64,000 nucleotides of DNA, taken from Carboxydothermus hydrogenoformans Z-2901 (lineage in GTDB: Bacteria > Bacillota > Z-2901 > Carboxydothermales > Carboxydothermaceae). Numbering within the stretch: position 1 is the first letter of the stretch; every line of letters begins with the position of its first letter. The notes below the pieces were generated by a model. That model worked only from the letters and a program-made list of their open reading frames with translations, was not told where the DNA came from and made no database searches. A program made the position numbers and the translations under genes. Positions 40,188 to 49,096 of this stretch are shown here, piece by piece. The stretch covers positions 1,462,001 through 1,526,000 of the forward strand of contig NC_007503.1 in the NCBI RefSeq assembly GCF_000012865.1, read 5' to 3'.

Positions 40188-41629
40188 TATTCTTCACCGC
40201 CAGCATTAGACGGCGTTATTTGCTCTGGTTGTTGTATCGTCGGCTTAAATACCAACGGTACCTGTGCATTTGCCTCAGCAGTTATCCGCATAAGTTCTTC
40301 TCTCAAAGTATCCGCTTCAAACTGGAATAATCGCCGTATTGCTGTTTCTCGGCTTTCCAGCCCATTTTGTACCAGTATGGAATGAATTTCCGCTTGTTCT
40401 TTGTCGTCCTGCGGTAGGCCGTCGTTCCAGGTTATCTCGATATTTTCCAGCTTCACAGCTCCCGGCTTGCCCTGGGCTACTTCAAGCTCACTCGCAAGCC
40501 GGAGAACTTTCTTGAGCGCCGGGTCAAACCGCATTCTAATTCTATTTACTTTTGCCAGCGGGGCCATCATAAGGCGACGGAGTGCACTTCCACTTTCGGC
40601 TAACCCAGCTTTAAGCTGCCCAAACGCCGCAGGTGAAGTTTCGCTTAGAATGTAAAGTTGTTCCATCAAAATCTCAATATGCTTAAATGCAGCTTCAAGC
40701 TGGCCATCCCAGGTGACGTAACCCGGTGGCTTTTCGTCCGGTCCTACGGGAAAGTACTTGCCACCACCTCGGAATGACCATTCGCCAGTTTTAGGATCTT
40801 GCTCCAGCGCCGTATCCGGACCATACATGTTTGGATCCGCGTGCTTGTCAAGGATTCTGCTTATTTGCGCTACTCTTATCTCCAGTTCTTGAATTATGCT
40901 GTCCAAATCCGAGTAATCGTCAATACCGTGGACACGGTCAGAAGTGACAATGTTGTTTACCGGCACTATTAGGAAGTCATCCACTCCAGTTAAAACTTCT
41001 TCCTCCTCCAATAGCCCGGCAATTCTGCCATCTTTAAGCGCATATCTTCGAGTAGTGATTTTCCCTTTCTCGTGAATTTCGGCAATCAAATACTGCTGTT
41101 TTTTCTCGCCCAGCAAAGTCGAAGCGGTTTCTTCAACCACATAAGCCAGGACATGGGCCACAATCTCTTTCACATTTTCCGGCTTCACTACCGGAAACCA
41201 TACCGCCGGTTGCTGGGCCTCAATGATTCCCCGCTTGTCGTAGCGCACCTTAAAGAGGCCCGTCCCAAAGCGGCTTGTATCTAAAACCACTTCATAGCCC
41301 ACATTATAAAGCTGGTTTTCTTTGATTAACCGCTCCAAATTTTGCTGCTCCGGGCTATTCCTGTCGCCCGCCGATATTCTCGGAGGTTCGCCCAGAAGCA
41401 GGTCTGCCCAAAGTGTGCTCAGTCGCTTAGGCCAGTTTAGGATTATCTCCAGCGTTGCCGCTTGGTCATTCCGGAGCAGTTTAATCCACTGCGAATAAAC
41501 CTGGTCGTGCTTGCCCTCGAACAGTTTCCGGTTGTTGTCGTAAAGTTGAAGCCTTTCCAGTTCTGTCGGCGGCGGCCATTTATGGCCTACCGCAAGAAAA
41601 TCTAAGCTTGTCAGCAAAATCATCACCAA
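40187..41629 (-). CDS. Phage portal protein (SPP1 gp6-like)
   Basis: 480 residues forming the dodecameric ring for DNA entry. Helix-rich N-terminus, LFEGKHDQVYSQWIKLLRND near residue 34, NWPKRLSTLWADLLLGEPPR near 65, and the stem/wing region LNRI-like GLAESGSALRRLMMAPLAKV near 345 match SPP1/phi29-type portal proteins. It lies between terminase and the MuF protein, with 7-nt and 1-nt junction overlaps. Confidence 0.88.
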   Translation of the reverse strand: MVMILLTSLDFLAVGHKWPPPTELERLQLYDNNRKLFEGKHDQVYSQWIKLLRNDQAATLEIILNWPKRLSTLWADLLLGEPPRISAGDRNSPEQQNLERLIKENQLYNVGYEVVLDTSRFGTGLFKVRYDKRGIIEAQQPAVWFPVVKPENVKEIVAHVLAYVVEETASTLLGEKKQQYLIAEIHEKGKITTRRYALKDGRIAGLLEEEEVLTGVDDFLIVPVNNIVTSDRVHGIDDYSDLDSIIQELEIRVAQISRILDKHADPNMYGPDTALEQDPKTGEWSFRGGGKYFPVGPDEKPPGYVTWDGQLEAAFKHIEILMEQLYILSETSPAAFGQLKAGLAESGSALRRLMMAPLAKVNRIRMRFDPALKKVLRLASELEVAQGKPGAVKLENIEITWNDGLPQDDKEQAEIHSILVQNGLESRETAIRRLFQFEADTLREELMRITAEANAQVPLVFKPTIQQPEQITPSNAGGEE

Positions 41630-42888
41630 CCTTTTGGTTTGTCTACCACCGTTCTATTTCGTTCAACCATGTCATTTTCTAAAGCATATCTAACAGCATC
41701 AATGCTGTGGTTGTTTTTATCGGGGAAATCGGCTTTGAAGTTGCCGTTGTTATCTTTTTCTAACTCGTAATTCAAAAACTCCCTGGCTGTATTCGGGCAT
41801 CTTTCCGGGTCTATCACTATTTCCTCTAAATCCTGTAAAAACTTAATCCCAAATTCAACACTTCCAGGGCCTTTCTTTGCACCGTATACTTTCAGCCCAT
41901 AACTCTTTAACTCGGCAATAGATTTAGGTTCTGCACTGTCTGCGGTTATTGGTGAGTTTAATTTGTTTTCCTCCTTGATTAACTCAGCCAGGCGCCTGTT
42001 TGATAAACCAACCTGATGTATTTCATAAAAAATAAAAAGCCGCCTCCGAGTGCGGTCATAATGGCAAACTGTATAATGAACGGGGTCTACTGCATAACCC
42101 CAGTCAATTCCCCGGCGGATGCGGTCAAATGCTTTTATTTCATCATCGGTAATTTTTCGAATTGTAATGTTACTAAAAATTTCCCCACCAGTTCCGGTAA
42201 TTTCCCCTAAATACTCATGTCGGTAAGCTCTCTCGTTAATCCGTTTTAAATGCTCTGCTTCAATTAAAAACTGTTCCCCAAGCCATTCACGAGGAACAGT
42301 TAAATATGTGCTGTGATGAACTTTCCTGTCTGGTCTCTCAATCAATATCTCTTCGTTTACCCACGCATTTACTCTGTTAGGTGGATTATAAGTGTAAAAT
42401 ACAACAAATTGTTCTCCACCCCGCATCAATGATTGATTGATGATTCGTATTTCCTCCATGCCGTTAAACTCGTCAACTTCTTCATACCAAATGAACTTGA
42501 TATAGCCTTTTGATACTTTCGTAGATCTGATTTTTTTAGGCTTATCAGCACCTCTAAAAAGTATTTTTTGCCCCGTTGGGATATATGTCATCTCCATTGG
42601 GTTATGTTTAATATCCCAATAGTCGCTTACTTTCAATTTCTCAATTGCCCAAATCAATTGTTCAAAGACACTATCCTTTAGCGTTTCTTTAACTTTTCTC
42701 AAAACCACTGCATTAGCGTTAGGGTCTTTCATCATCCCAAGTATTATCTCTATGCTTGCAAAAGAGGATTTACCGCTGCCACGTCCACCTTTTAGCCAAT
42801 AGTGTGTATACCTGTTGTGTTTTATATCGTTGTGTATTTCATAAAAGCTCGGTGCTATTAATTCACTGAGCTTAATTTTCTCCATCAT
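41623..42888 (-). CDS. terL: Terminase large subunit
   Basis: Packaging ATPase-nuclease of the PBSX/SPP1 type. Walker A GGRGSGKSS is near residue 34, Walker B-like YIKFIWYEEVDEF near 134, and the nuclease acidic residues appear in RRGIDWGYAVDP near 255, TADSAEPKS near 310 and NNHSIDAVRYALE near the end. The ATG at 42888 has GAGGAT upstream; the frame is open nine codons further. It overlaps terS by 17 nt. Confidence 0.92.
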   Translation of the reverse strand: MMEKIKLSELIAPSFYEIHNDIKHNRYTHYWLKGGRGSGKSSFASIEIILGMMKDPNANAVVLRKVKETLKDSVFEQLIWAIEKLKVSDYWDIKHNPMEMTYIPTGQKILFRGADKPKKIRSTKVSKGYIKFIWYEEVDEFNGMEEIRIINQSLMRGGEQFVVFYTYNPPNRVNAWVNEEILIERPDRKVHHSTYLTVPREWLGEQFLIEAEHLKRINERAYRHEYLGEITGTGGEIFSNITIRKITDDEIKAFDRIRRGIDWGYAVDPVHYTVCHYDRTRRRLFIFYEIHQVGLSNRRLAELIKEENKLNSPITADSAEPKSIAELKSYGLKVYGAKKGPGSVEFGIKFLQDLEEIVIDPERCPNTAREFLNYELEKDNNGNFKADFPDKNNHSIDAVRYALENDMVERNRTVVDKPKGW

Positions 42889-43324
42889 TGTTATCATCCT
42901 CAATGTCGTCAACAATTACCACGCCCATATTGCCGCTAACGTTGACCTTTTCGGTAAACAGTGCATATCTTTTGCCCAATAACTCTGCTGCTTTTACTCT
43001 ATCTTTTGCTGATACTTGTTTTTTGATAATTTTTGCCTCGCTTATATAATCCCCCTTGTTTTCAGTAACAACAACCTCCTCGGTTTCTAATCCCCGCATA
43101 ACCCTTGTAAGAAATTCCAAGACTTCATCCTGTGAAGCAATGCGTTCGTTGTCTTTCTGCTTCATCTTTTCTTCGATGTAAATCCTAAGTTTTACTAAGT
43201 TTTGGCTTCCAATAACATCTAAGTTTTTTCCTTTATATCCTGCCCTTCTTGCTGCTTCTGCTGCATTTCCTGTCTCGATATAGTAGTCAATAAACCTTTT
43301 TTGCTTTTCTGTTAATTTTGCCAC
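42872..43324 (-). CDS. terS: Terminase small subunit
   Basis: 150 residues. The N-terminal helix-turn-helix (LTEKQKRFIDYYIETGNAAE, ARRAGYKGKN) recognises the packaging site, and the middle helices (SAKDRVKAAELLGKRYALF) drive oligomerisation, as in Terminase_2 proteins. The tail is acidic (VDDIEDDNNDGEN). Confidence 0.9.
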   Translation of the reverse strand: MAKLTEKQKRFIDYYIETGNAAEAARRAGYKGKNLDVIGSQNLVKLRIYIEEKMKQKDNERIASQDEVLEFLTRVMRGLETEEVVVTENKGDYISEAKIIKKQVSAKDRVKAAELLGKRYALFTEKVNVSGNMGVVIVDDIEDDNNDGEN

Positions 43325-43364
43325 ATCACCTCACCCACCTCGTTATCCAACAAAAAAGACACCT

Positions 43365-43616
43365 TTACGGTGCCTTATTTTCCTTTACATCCCATGTATA
43401 ATTACAATCTTTGCATTGCCAAAAGCTTTTGCCTAATGGTGTTATAATGCCCAACAAAATTAATATTAGAACAGCAATCCACAACGGTGGGATTAAAAAA
43501 GCCACCCAAATTAAACATCCAGCACTACTAAGAAAAGCTATTGACAATGCCCATTTACTCATTTTTTGCACCCGGTTTGACCCGCACCTTGGGCATGGGG
43601 TCCAGTTCTCCATCAT
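43365..43616 (-). CDS. Small membrane protein with split zinc ribbon
   Basis: 83 residues. Two Cys pairs, CPRCGS near residue 8 and CKDCNYTW near 70, flank two TM helices (about 24-44 and 46-63). Both Cys pairs would be on the same side of the membrane and can form one zinc ribbon. The function is unknown. It lies between the terminase genes and the late regulator. Confidence 0.6.
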   Translation of the reverse strand: MMENWTPCPRCGSNRVQKMSKWALSIAFLSSAGCLIWVAFLIPPLWIAVLILILLGIITPLGKSFWQCKDCNYTWDVKENKAP

Positions 43617-43804
43617 TACCCCTCCAATTCATTTTTATGTTACTTTATTCGACAATATGGAGGGATTTTCCTGCACTTCCTATATTCCCTCTCACCCACC
43701 GCCCCCACCCTGGCGGTTTTTTTATGCTTGGGTGTTGTACCCGCCTATAAAGGCACTACCTTTACCAATAAAAAAAGAGCCCGAAGGCTCCTGCTTAAAA
43801 TTAA

Positions 43805-43960
43805 TTATTTTTTTAACTTAAAATTATGGTTTTTGTATACAAGTTCTTCATCAAAATCAAATCCACACTCTTGTAATATTCTTATAGTACCTCGCGGGCC
43901 TTCTCCTACATATCCTGCTGTGCAATCGCCAACAATATAAACTAAAAAGCACCCGGCTTT
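43805..43960 (-). pseudogene. Short gene remnant without a start codon
   Basis: One minus-strand frame reads FLVYIVGDCTAGYVGEGPRG, then ...FDFDEELVYKNHNFKLKK and a stop at 43805. It looks protein-like, but no ATG, GTG or TTG precedes it, and its 5' end lies inside a terminator hairpin. A remnant is the simplest reading. I see no other gene in 43617-44027. Confidence 0.35.
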
Positions 43961-43969
43961 CCGAGTGCT
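43943..43969 (-). terminator. Intrinsic terminator after the late regulator
   Basis: On the minus strand AGCACTCGG and CCGGGTGCT pair (one mismatch) around AAAG, followed by TTTTT. It separates early and late transcription. Confidence 0.8.
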
Positions 43970-44027
43970 TACACTATTCTACGGTAGTATTTTACTACAT
44001 ATTTTTGCGAAAAAAGTCCCGAACTTT

Positions 44028-44465
44028 TTAAGCTATTCTATCAACTTTAATTAAACCATACTGTATTGCCAACATTGCAGTATAAAGCACTATTTCGTTC
44101 TTCCATGTAAAGTATGTAGTCCGTTCAATATGCAACTTGTTACAAATATATCTTTCTGCGTACTCATCAAAATATCTCATTTGCAACAATTTCCCTTTTT
44201 CTGTCCCCTTAAAGTGTTCTATGACTTTTTCAATAACCTTAATCCATTTTTCATATTTTTCAATTTCCGCATTGCTTGCCAGTTTAATCGCTTTAAGCGC
44301 AGTCGGATCGGAATGGCGGCTTATACCTCCTCCGCCTTGCTCAATAAGCTGTCGTCCGCTATTAAGAACTTCATCCCTGTATTCATTGATTTCTCTACGA
44401 ATATTAAAGTAATTAAAAAGATACCATTCTATTTTTTTATAAATACTGCGTTCCAACACCGCCAT
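44028..44465 (-). CDS. ArpU/RinA-like late transcription regulator
   Basis: 145 residues. Helical, with KGKLLQMRYFDEYAERYICN and KLHIERTTYFTWKNEIVLY forming a sigma-4-like helix-turn-helix near residues 95-130. Position at the end of the early region, right before the terminase genes and a terminator, fits ArpU-family activators of late genes. DNA targets are not identified. Confidence 0.75.
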   Translation of the reverse strand: MAVLERSIYKKIEWYLFNYFNIRREINEYRDEVLNSGRQLIEQGGGGISRHSDPTALKAIKLASNAEIEKYEKWIKVIEKVIEHFKGTEKGKLLQMRYFDEYAERYICNKLHIERTTYFTWKNEIVLYTAMLAIQYGLIKVDRIA

Positions 44466-44477
44466 TCCGGTCCCTCC

Positions 44478-44582
44478 TTACCCAGCTTTTTTGCCATACC
44501 GTTTACTGTGCCAAATAGTCTTTTTAAATCCGAATTCATCTAAGTACACTGCCTTACCGCAATCGGTTTTCCACAACGCCAT
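44478..44582 (-). CDS. 34-residue basic phage protein
   Basis: ATG at 44582 follows GAGGAGGTT. The product begins MALWKTDCGKAVYLDEFGFK and ends SKRYGKKAG. It starts within an early-gene run between RecU and the late regulator. No known function. Confidence 0.5.
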   Translation of the reverse strand: MALWKTDCGKAVYLDEFGFKKTIWHSKRYGKKAG

Positions 44583-44601
44583 CAGCCAACCTCCTCAAGC
44601 T

Positions 44602-45171
44602 CTATCTCCGCCCTTTCTTCCTCTGGACAGTCCACCAAGTATATCCCGATTCCTCCCCTCCAAACCATAGTTTGTCTACCACAGCAAGATAGTCCGGGGT
44701 AGCCCGGCCGCCCAGTCTGGTCTCCCATTCCGGACACATCTGTTTTATTGAGATTGAAGCAGGCCCTTCCTCGTATTTCCATCGAAATATACCATCTCTC
44801 CAAAACTCCCACGGTACGACGAAGAACCGACTCATGTTAAATCCTACTAGGATAAAGCTAATTCCGCCGTCTCTGGTCCAATCTTCAAGGAACTGCGCCT
44901 GATGGTCTTCCACACGGTCCCATCTGATTCGCTCTCCGGCGCAATGTTTTGCATCAAAAGCAAGAGAGCGACCGCGGTAGGTCCCTAAAAAATCCACCGC
45001 GGCCTTTTCCTCTACCTTTGCGGTTACTATTCGCCCCCGGCTATCCCTGAGTGGTATCCATGCTGTGGGTACTTTGTGGATAACCGCCCGGCGTTGTGCT
45101 CGGTACTGCCGGTTGGCCATGATGATCAGTTCTTCAAGCGGTCGGCCCCGGTTGGCCTGCTGCCTTATCAT
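44602..45171 (-). CDS. RecU-like Holliday junction resolvase
   Basis: About 189 residues. NRGRPLEELIIMANRQYRAQ near the start, AVIHKVPTAWIPL near 30, and the nuclease core VDFLGTYRGRSLAFDAKH near 60 with Asp and the E/Q-x-K-like DAK, then DHQAQFLEDWTRDGG near 90, follow RecU. Phage RecU cleaves branched DNA before packaging. The ATG at 45171 has GGAGG 7 nt upstream; the longer frame is not needed. It overlaps the HTH gene by 38 nt. Confidence 0.8.
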   Translation of the reverse strand: MIRQQANRGRPLEELIIMANRQYRAQRRAVIHKVPTAWIPLRDSRGRIVTAKVEEKAAVDFLGTYRGRSLAFDAKHCAGERIRWDRVEDHQAQFLEDWTRDGGISFILVGFNMSRFFVVPWEFWRDGIFRWKYEEGPASISIKQMCPEWETRLGGRATPDYLAVVDKLWFGGEESGYTWWTVQRKKGRR

Positions 45172-45523
45172 CCTGCCGCCTCCATATCCTTTTTGAATAC
45201 CGCTGAATTCTGTGGCGTATAGCATCTTTGCTCATACCGTAGATTTCAGCAATTTGTTTATATGTTAGTCGATGTTCATTCTTCAACTTTACCATATCCA
45301 AGACATCCTCTTCGGTAATGTCTTTTCGTTTCCGCCATCCAATAGGCTTCCCTTTGTCCAAGTATTCAAAAGCTAATTCAGGGCTTGCATTAGCCAGAAT
45401 ACTCACAGCCAGGGCCAGATAATTCTCCATCAGTGGATCGGTTCCCATGTGGTAAGCACCTCTTGGCCTTCTGTCAGCTTTAATGCAATCAAAGCATTTG
45501 TCAATTAACCCCGCTTTGGCCAT
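45134..45523 (-). CDS. Helix-turn-helix phage early protein
   Basis: 129 residues with a clear HTH near residue 85-108 (LTYKQIAEIYGMSKDAIRHR). The first half contains an atypical Cys pair (CFDC) and KGKPIGWRKRKDITEEDVLD. A regulator or replication accessory is possible. It lies between the DnaC-like and RecU-like genes. Confidence 0.6.
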   Translation of the reverse strand: MAKAGLIDKCFDCIKADRRPRGAYHMGTDPLMENYLALAVSILANASPELAFEYLDKGKPIGWRKRKDITEEDVLDMVKLKNEHRLTYKQIAEIYGMSKDAIRHRIQRYSKRIWRRQDDKAAGQPGPTA

Positions 45524-45525
45524 AT

Positions 45526-46290
45526 TTACTCCCCCATTAATCTGTAATTAGCTTCATGGTCCTGGACAACCACCATGTGGCCCTTGCCCCGCTCGACAAT
45601 CCGCGACCCTATTGTGCCGTTGTCAATCTTTAGCAATTGTTGAGGGGTCCGATTACTGCTGATTATAGTGGGCTTAAGGTTCAAATACCGGTAATTAAGC
45701 ACTTCAAAGGTAATTTCCAGCTCAAATTCTCTTGGTTGTTCTTTTCCCCAAAAGAGGTCGTCCCAGATGAGAAGCTCGACCTTCTTCATTTGTTCCAACT
45801 TAGCTGCTATACCCTCTTCTCCTTGTTTTCTAAGCAAATCTTTTAGCTCTCCAAGACCCTCTACATGCTGGAAGTACAACGTTGGAATTCCCCGGGCCAA
45901 TAACCAATTTGCAACCGCCATGCTGAGGTGAGTCTTGCCGGCTCCCGGTTCTCCAAGAAATACCAACCAGTTATTTTCTTGCTTTTGAATTTCTGTAAAG
46001 CGCTGGGCATAATCTCTTGCACATTCAAACATTGCTTTGATAATGGGCGGCCGATTGTCCGTCACAAAGTTTTCAAAGGTCTTTGCACGGAAGGCCGGGG
46101 TAATCTGGCTACTTTTAAAAAGCCTTTCCAAGCGTTTTTGTTCCTGACAATGGCATATCCGGGCTGTGTTGTTGTCAATTATGATGATTCCCCGGTCCTT
46201 ACAGTCTGGACAATACTCATGATCCTTTCCAAAGGAATTTGTCAAGGTTGATGGCCTCTCTCGCATCAGGAGGTTGGCGGCCTTGTCCAT
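45526..46290 (-). CDS. DnaC/IstB-like helicase loader ATPase
   Basis: 254 residues. An N-terminal zinc-binding segment (CPDCKDRG...CHCQEQ) precedes an AAA+ domain with Walker A GEPGAGKTH near residue 112, Walker B ELLIWDDLFW near 165, and SNRTP near 212 (sensor region). It should load the host replicative helicase at the phage origin, working with the O-like protein just upstream, which it overlaps by 74 nt. Confidence 0.85.
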   Translation of the reverse strand: MDKAANLLMRERPSTLTNSFGKDHEYCPDCKDRGIIIIDNNTARICHCQEQKRLERLFKSSQITPAFRAKTFENFVTDNRPPIIKAMFECARDYAQRFTEIQKQENNWLVFLGEPGAGKTHLSMAVANWLLARGIPTLYFQHVEGLGELKDLLRKQGEEGIAAKLEQMKKVELLIWDDLFWGKEQPREFELEITFEVLNYRYLNLKPTIISSNRTPQQLLKIDNGTIGSRIVERGKGHMVVVQDHEANYRLMGE

Positions 46291-47260
46291 TTAACTTCAC
46301 TCCCTTTTCTTCAAGTTTTCCTTTAAGTTCACGCTCTTTAAGTAAACGGCGCATTATGCCTGCCGTATAATCTTCCTGTTTGCTCTGGTATTTACGCAAG
46401 TGAATATCCAGAGCTTCCATTACAATCTCAACAGGAAAGCGTTCCCAATAGTCCATCTCTTTGGCAACGACAGTCGGTGCAATCTTTGCAGTTTTTCTGG
46501 TAAATCTAATGGTCTCCCAGTAATTGCGAATAATAGCTAACTGCTCATCGGTATATCGTTGGTAACGGCTCAGGATATCCTCGATGTTTTGTGGCTCGTT
46601 TTTCTTTTTGGGGGGAAGTGGTAATATACACACCCCAGTATTTTCTTTAATATTTTCTTTCGGTTCCCTGTAACCGTTGGGGCTCAAGGCTTCCGTGGCA
46701 CGCTCGGTTACTGTTTTGGTAACCTGCTGGTTACTGTTTTGGTAACCACCATTTTCAGGGCAGGTTACTGTTTTGGTAACTTCGGTTACCATTTCAGTAA
46801 CTTTTTCATCCCTTGAAGTTACCATTTTGGTAACCTGATTGACCTGATGGTTACCATTTTGGTAACTATCTTCTCCTTCCTCAGTTACTAAAACGGTAAC
46901 TTTTTCTCTATCCTCAATGTTTCTTCGGAGAACTTCATCGAAGCGTTTTTTGTCAGCGCCCTTTACTAAGCTAATTCTCCATTGGTCGTAGTCCTTATTT
47001 ATTGAAATTCTATTTCCATCTATTATCAGGACTTTGGCTTTTACTAAATAATCTAGTTCCTTTCGTACGTGAGTTTTGTAAACCCCGACGAGTTCGAAAT
47101 CTACAGGTCGTAGAATAGCGCTTTTCTTGCCGCATCCATAGCTCATACGAATTACAAGGTCAATAATATTCCTTTGTCTCTTGGTAAAATCGGCCTGCAT
47201 TATGGCTGTATAAAGTTCGTTTGAGATTCTTGTAAATTCATCAGGTTGTGGGTTTGCCAC
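46217..47260 (-). CDS. Phage replication initiator (O-like) carrying origin iterons
   Basis: 347 residues. Residues 1-100 match phage replication protein O N-domains: TRISNELYTAIMQADFTKRQ, RMSYGCGKKSAILRP. A middle region of repeated VTK-VT units (VTKMVTSRDEKVTEMVTEVT) is encoded by seven copies of a DNA palindrome, and a helical C-terminal part (ILSRYQRYTDEQLAIIRNYW) resembles DnaD-type loader-binding regions. As in lambda, the initiator gene appears to contain the origin that it binds. Downstream is the loader. Confidence 0.8.
   Translation of the reverse strand: MANPQPDEFTRISNELYTAIMQADFTKRQRNIIDLVIRMSYGCGKKSAILRPVDFELVGVYKTHVRKELDYLVKAKVLIIDGNRISINKDYDQWRISLVKGADKKRFDEVLRRNIEDREKVTVLVTEEGEDSYQNGNHQVNQVTKMVTSRDEKVTEMVTEVTKTVTCPENGGYQNSNQQVTKTVTERATEALSPNGYREPKENIKENTGVCILPLPPKKKNEPQNIEDILSRYQRYTDEQLAIIRNYWETIRFTRKTAKIAPTVVAKEMDYWERFPVEIVMEALDIHLRKYQSKQEDYTAGIMRRLLKERELKGKLEEKGVKLNGQGRQPPDAREAINLDKFLWKGS
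46706..46900. repeat. Seven iterons GTTAC-N7-GTAAC, candidate phage replication origin
   Basis: Copies start near 46706, 46729, 46763, 46784, 46818, 46849 and 46884. Most read GGTTAC(TG/CA)TTTTGGTAAC. All keep the dyad GTTAC-N7-GTAAC. Spacing is irregular (21-34 bp). They lie inside the coding region of the O-like gene. Confidence 0.8.
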
Positions 47261-47287
47261 TTGTCAGCCCTCCAGCCCATAATTATT

Positions 47288-48112
47288 TTAGGCACTTGGA
47301 TACTCATTCCAAATCTTTCCGTCTAACTCGGGCATCTTCACTATCCTACCGCTGATCTCCATCTGCTTTAAAAAGAATGGTACACCGGCGGCTACGCATT
47401 GGTCTCGTAAACTACGAATCCACTGAATGTTTGCAGGTCGTCGTTTGGGACCGGTTTCGCCGCCGACAATGACCCAATTAAGAGACCAATTAAGATAGAA
47501 ATCGTGAGTACATTCCGGACAACATTTTTGACCTTTACGCCATAAAACAGGTCCGCATTTGGTTGCTGGCATTCCGCAACCTTCGCATATTCCTAACCAT
47601 TTTGATAAATCCACTGGATCTAATAAAGGTTCACAACTAACAAACCGTACAGTTGCTGGTATCTGAAGTAATATTGGAATTCGTTTATTGGCCATTTTTT
47701 GGTTTTCAACTGTAACACCTAGCCATAAATTTTTAATTGTGCCATGAATACATCTCTTAAAAAAGTCCTGCATCCGTTCTGGTCGCTTGGTAAGAATCAT
47801 AAAGATGTGTTGTGGGTTTTGTTTCACTGTAAGTAAAACCCGGAAAATAAATTCATCTGGAACATCGGGGTGGAATAGGTCTGACATGCTACACACAAAA
47901 ACCCGCAGTGGTTTACGCCACCGATACGGTTCTAATAGGCGATCCTCATGCAACGTAACCATAAACGGCTCATCCTGCGGATACCCGCACCTACCACGCA
48001 GCCTATATGCCATCCTTTTGGCATAGCAGTTCTGGCATCCTTCTGATACCGGTGTGCAACCTGTAATTGGATTCCATACTGCATCGGCCCATTCTATATT
48101 AGTCCGCCTCAT
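47288..48112 (-). CDS. DUF5131 (phage Gp37/Gp68) protein with inserted zinc finger
   Basis: 274 residues starting NIEWADAVWNPITGCTPVSE, with GCQNCYAKRMAYR near residue 27, SMSDLFHPDVP near 75, ILTKRPERM near 103 and WVIVGGETG near 215. These are hallmarks of DUF5131, a TIM-barrel family related to radical SAM enzymes with unknown activity. Between LLDPVDLSKWLG and the WVIVGGE motif sits an extra CEGC...CCPEC segment of about 35 residues that should bind zinc. It lies between the Bet and replication genes. Confidence 0.75.
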   Translation of the reverse strand: MRRTNIEWADAVWNPITGCTPVSEGCQNCYAKRMAYRLRGRCGYPQDEPFMVTLHEDRLLEPYRWRKPLRVFVCSMSDLFHPDVPDEFIFRVLLTVKQNPQHIFMILTKRPERMQDFFKRCIHGTIKNLWLGVTVENQKMANKRIPILLQIPATVRFVSCEPLLDPVDLSKWLGICEGCGMPATKCGPVLWRKGQKCCPECTHDFYLNWSLNWVIVGGETGPKRRPANIQWIRSLRDQCVAAGVPFFLKQMEISGRIVKMPELDGKIWNEYPSA

Positions 48113-48200
48113 TAATTCTCATCTCCTTTAGTTTTGGCGGGCAGGCTGAGTGGGGGAAAGATGGGATAGATGGGGAAAAGCCCGCCCGCCGTGATATTAT

Positions 48201-49082
48201 TTATGCTCCTGGTAAATCCGGATCAGACTCATATTCCGGTACTTCTTCAATTTCTAATTCATTGTTTTGTAATTTATCAATAAGCTCACTGGCTTGGACT
48301 CTCGTCAGTTCCTTTGTACTGTCGACACCGTACTTCGTTAGAATGATTGCTTTTATTTCGTCTTCAGAGATACCTTGTTTTTTGGCAAGCACAAAGATCA
48401 TTTTGCGCTGTTTTTCAGTAGCCTTATCGTTACCATTTTCAGACGGGATAATTTCTGGTTCTGCGATTCTATTTTGTTCAGGTATATAACTTTGCCCCAT
48501 TTCTTCATGCGCATAAATACCAGACAAATCTTGGGGAAAAGCCTTTCTTATAGCCAATGCTTCAGCACATTTTGCTAGCATCAAATCAGGCATTTTAGCC
48601 CAATTTTCAAAAAGTTTTCCATCACTTTTTCTTTGAGCATAAGCATCAAACCTTGCTACAGCCCAGATTGGTTCTTTAAAATCAGATCGCAAAATTCCAA
48701 CCTTAGCTGCAACAGGAGGATCTGGTGATAACCATACATCGCGCCATTGTCCATCTTTACCACACCAATATGGCCCTAACTGACCTGCGTATTTTCCAGA
48801 CCTTTCCGCAATAACTCTGAAGCCATCTATCCCAGTTTGAATAGTTCCGACTTCAACAATGCTTCCATCAGGCTGCCGTTGTTTTCTTTTTACAAAGTGA
48901 ATTTGTCTTGTTAGCGGATCTAATCCAGTACGCTTTGCTTGATATAGAAAAAGTGCTAATTCGTCATCCGTAGCACCTCGTGCCACAGTTCGTTTAATTA
49001 GTTCTATTTGATCTCTTGTAAAAGTCATATTAGGTAACCCTTGTTTTTCTGACAAAGCAACTACTTTTGTGTTCTCATCCAT
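48201..49082 (-). CDS. bet: Phage recombination protein Bet (Red-beta/RecT-like annealase)
   Basis: 293 residues. TFTRDQIELIKRTVARGATD, then FLYQAKRTGLDPLTRQIHFV and TIQTGIDGFRVIAERSGKYA are the classical Bet motifs, with KMPDLMLAKCAEALAIRKAF near residue 165. It anneals single-stranded DNA. I see no alpha-exonuclease partner next to it, so a host or distant nuclease must supply ends. A C-terminal acidic tail may bind SSB (ending DPDLPGA). Confidence 0.88.
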   Translation of the reverse strand: MDENTKVVALSEKQGLPNMTFTRDQIELIKRTVARGATDDELALFLYQAKRTGLDPLTRQIHFVKRKQRQPDGSIVEVGTIQTGIDGFRVIAERSGKYAGQLGPYWCGKDGQWRDVWLSPDPPVAAKVGILRSDFKEPIWAVARFDAYAQRKSDGKLFENWAKMPDLMLAKCAEALAIRKAFPQDLSGIYAHEEMGQSYIPEQNRIAEPEIIPSENGNDKATEKQRKMIFVLAKKQGISEDEIKAIILTKYGVDSTKELTRVQASELIDKLQNNELEIEEVPEYESDPDLPGA

Positions 49083-49096
49083 ATGCTATCCCTCCG

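Noticed and set aside
46706-46900. CRISPR array
   Set aside because: The repeats are short dyads with irregular spacing inside a coding region. No 25-40 bp repeats with unique spacers exist in this window.
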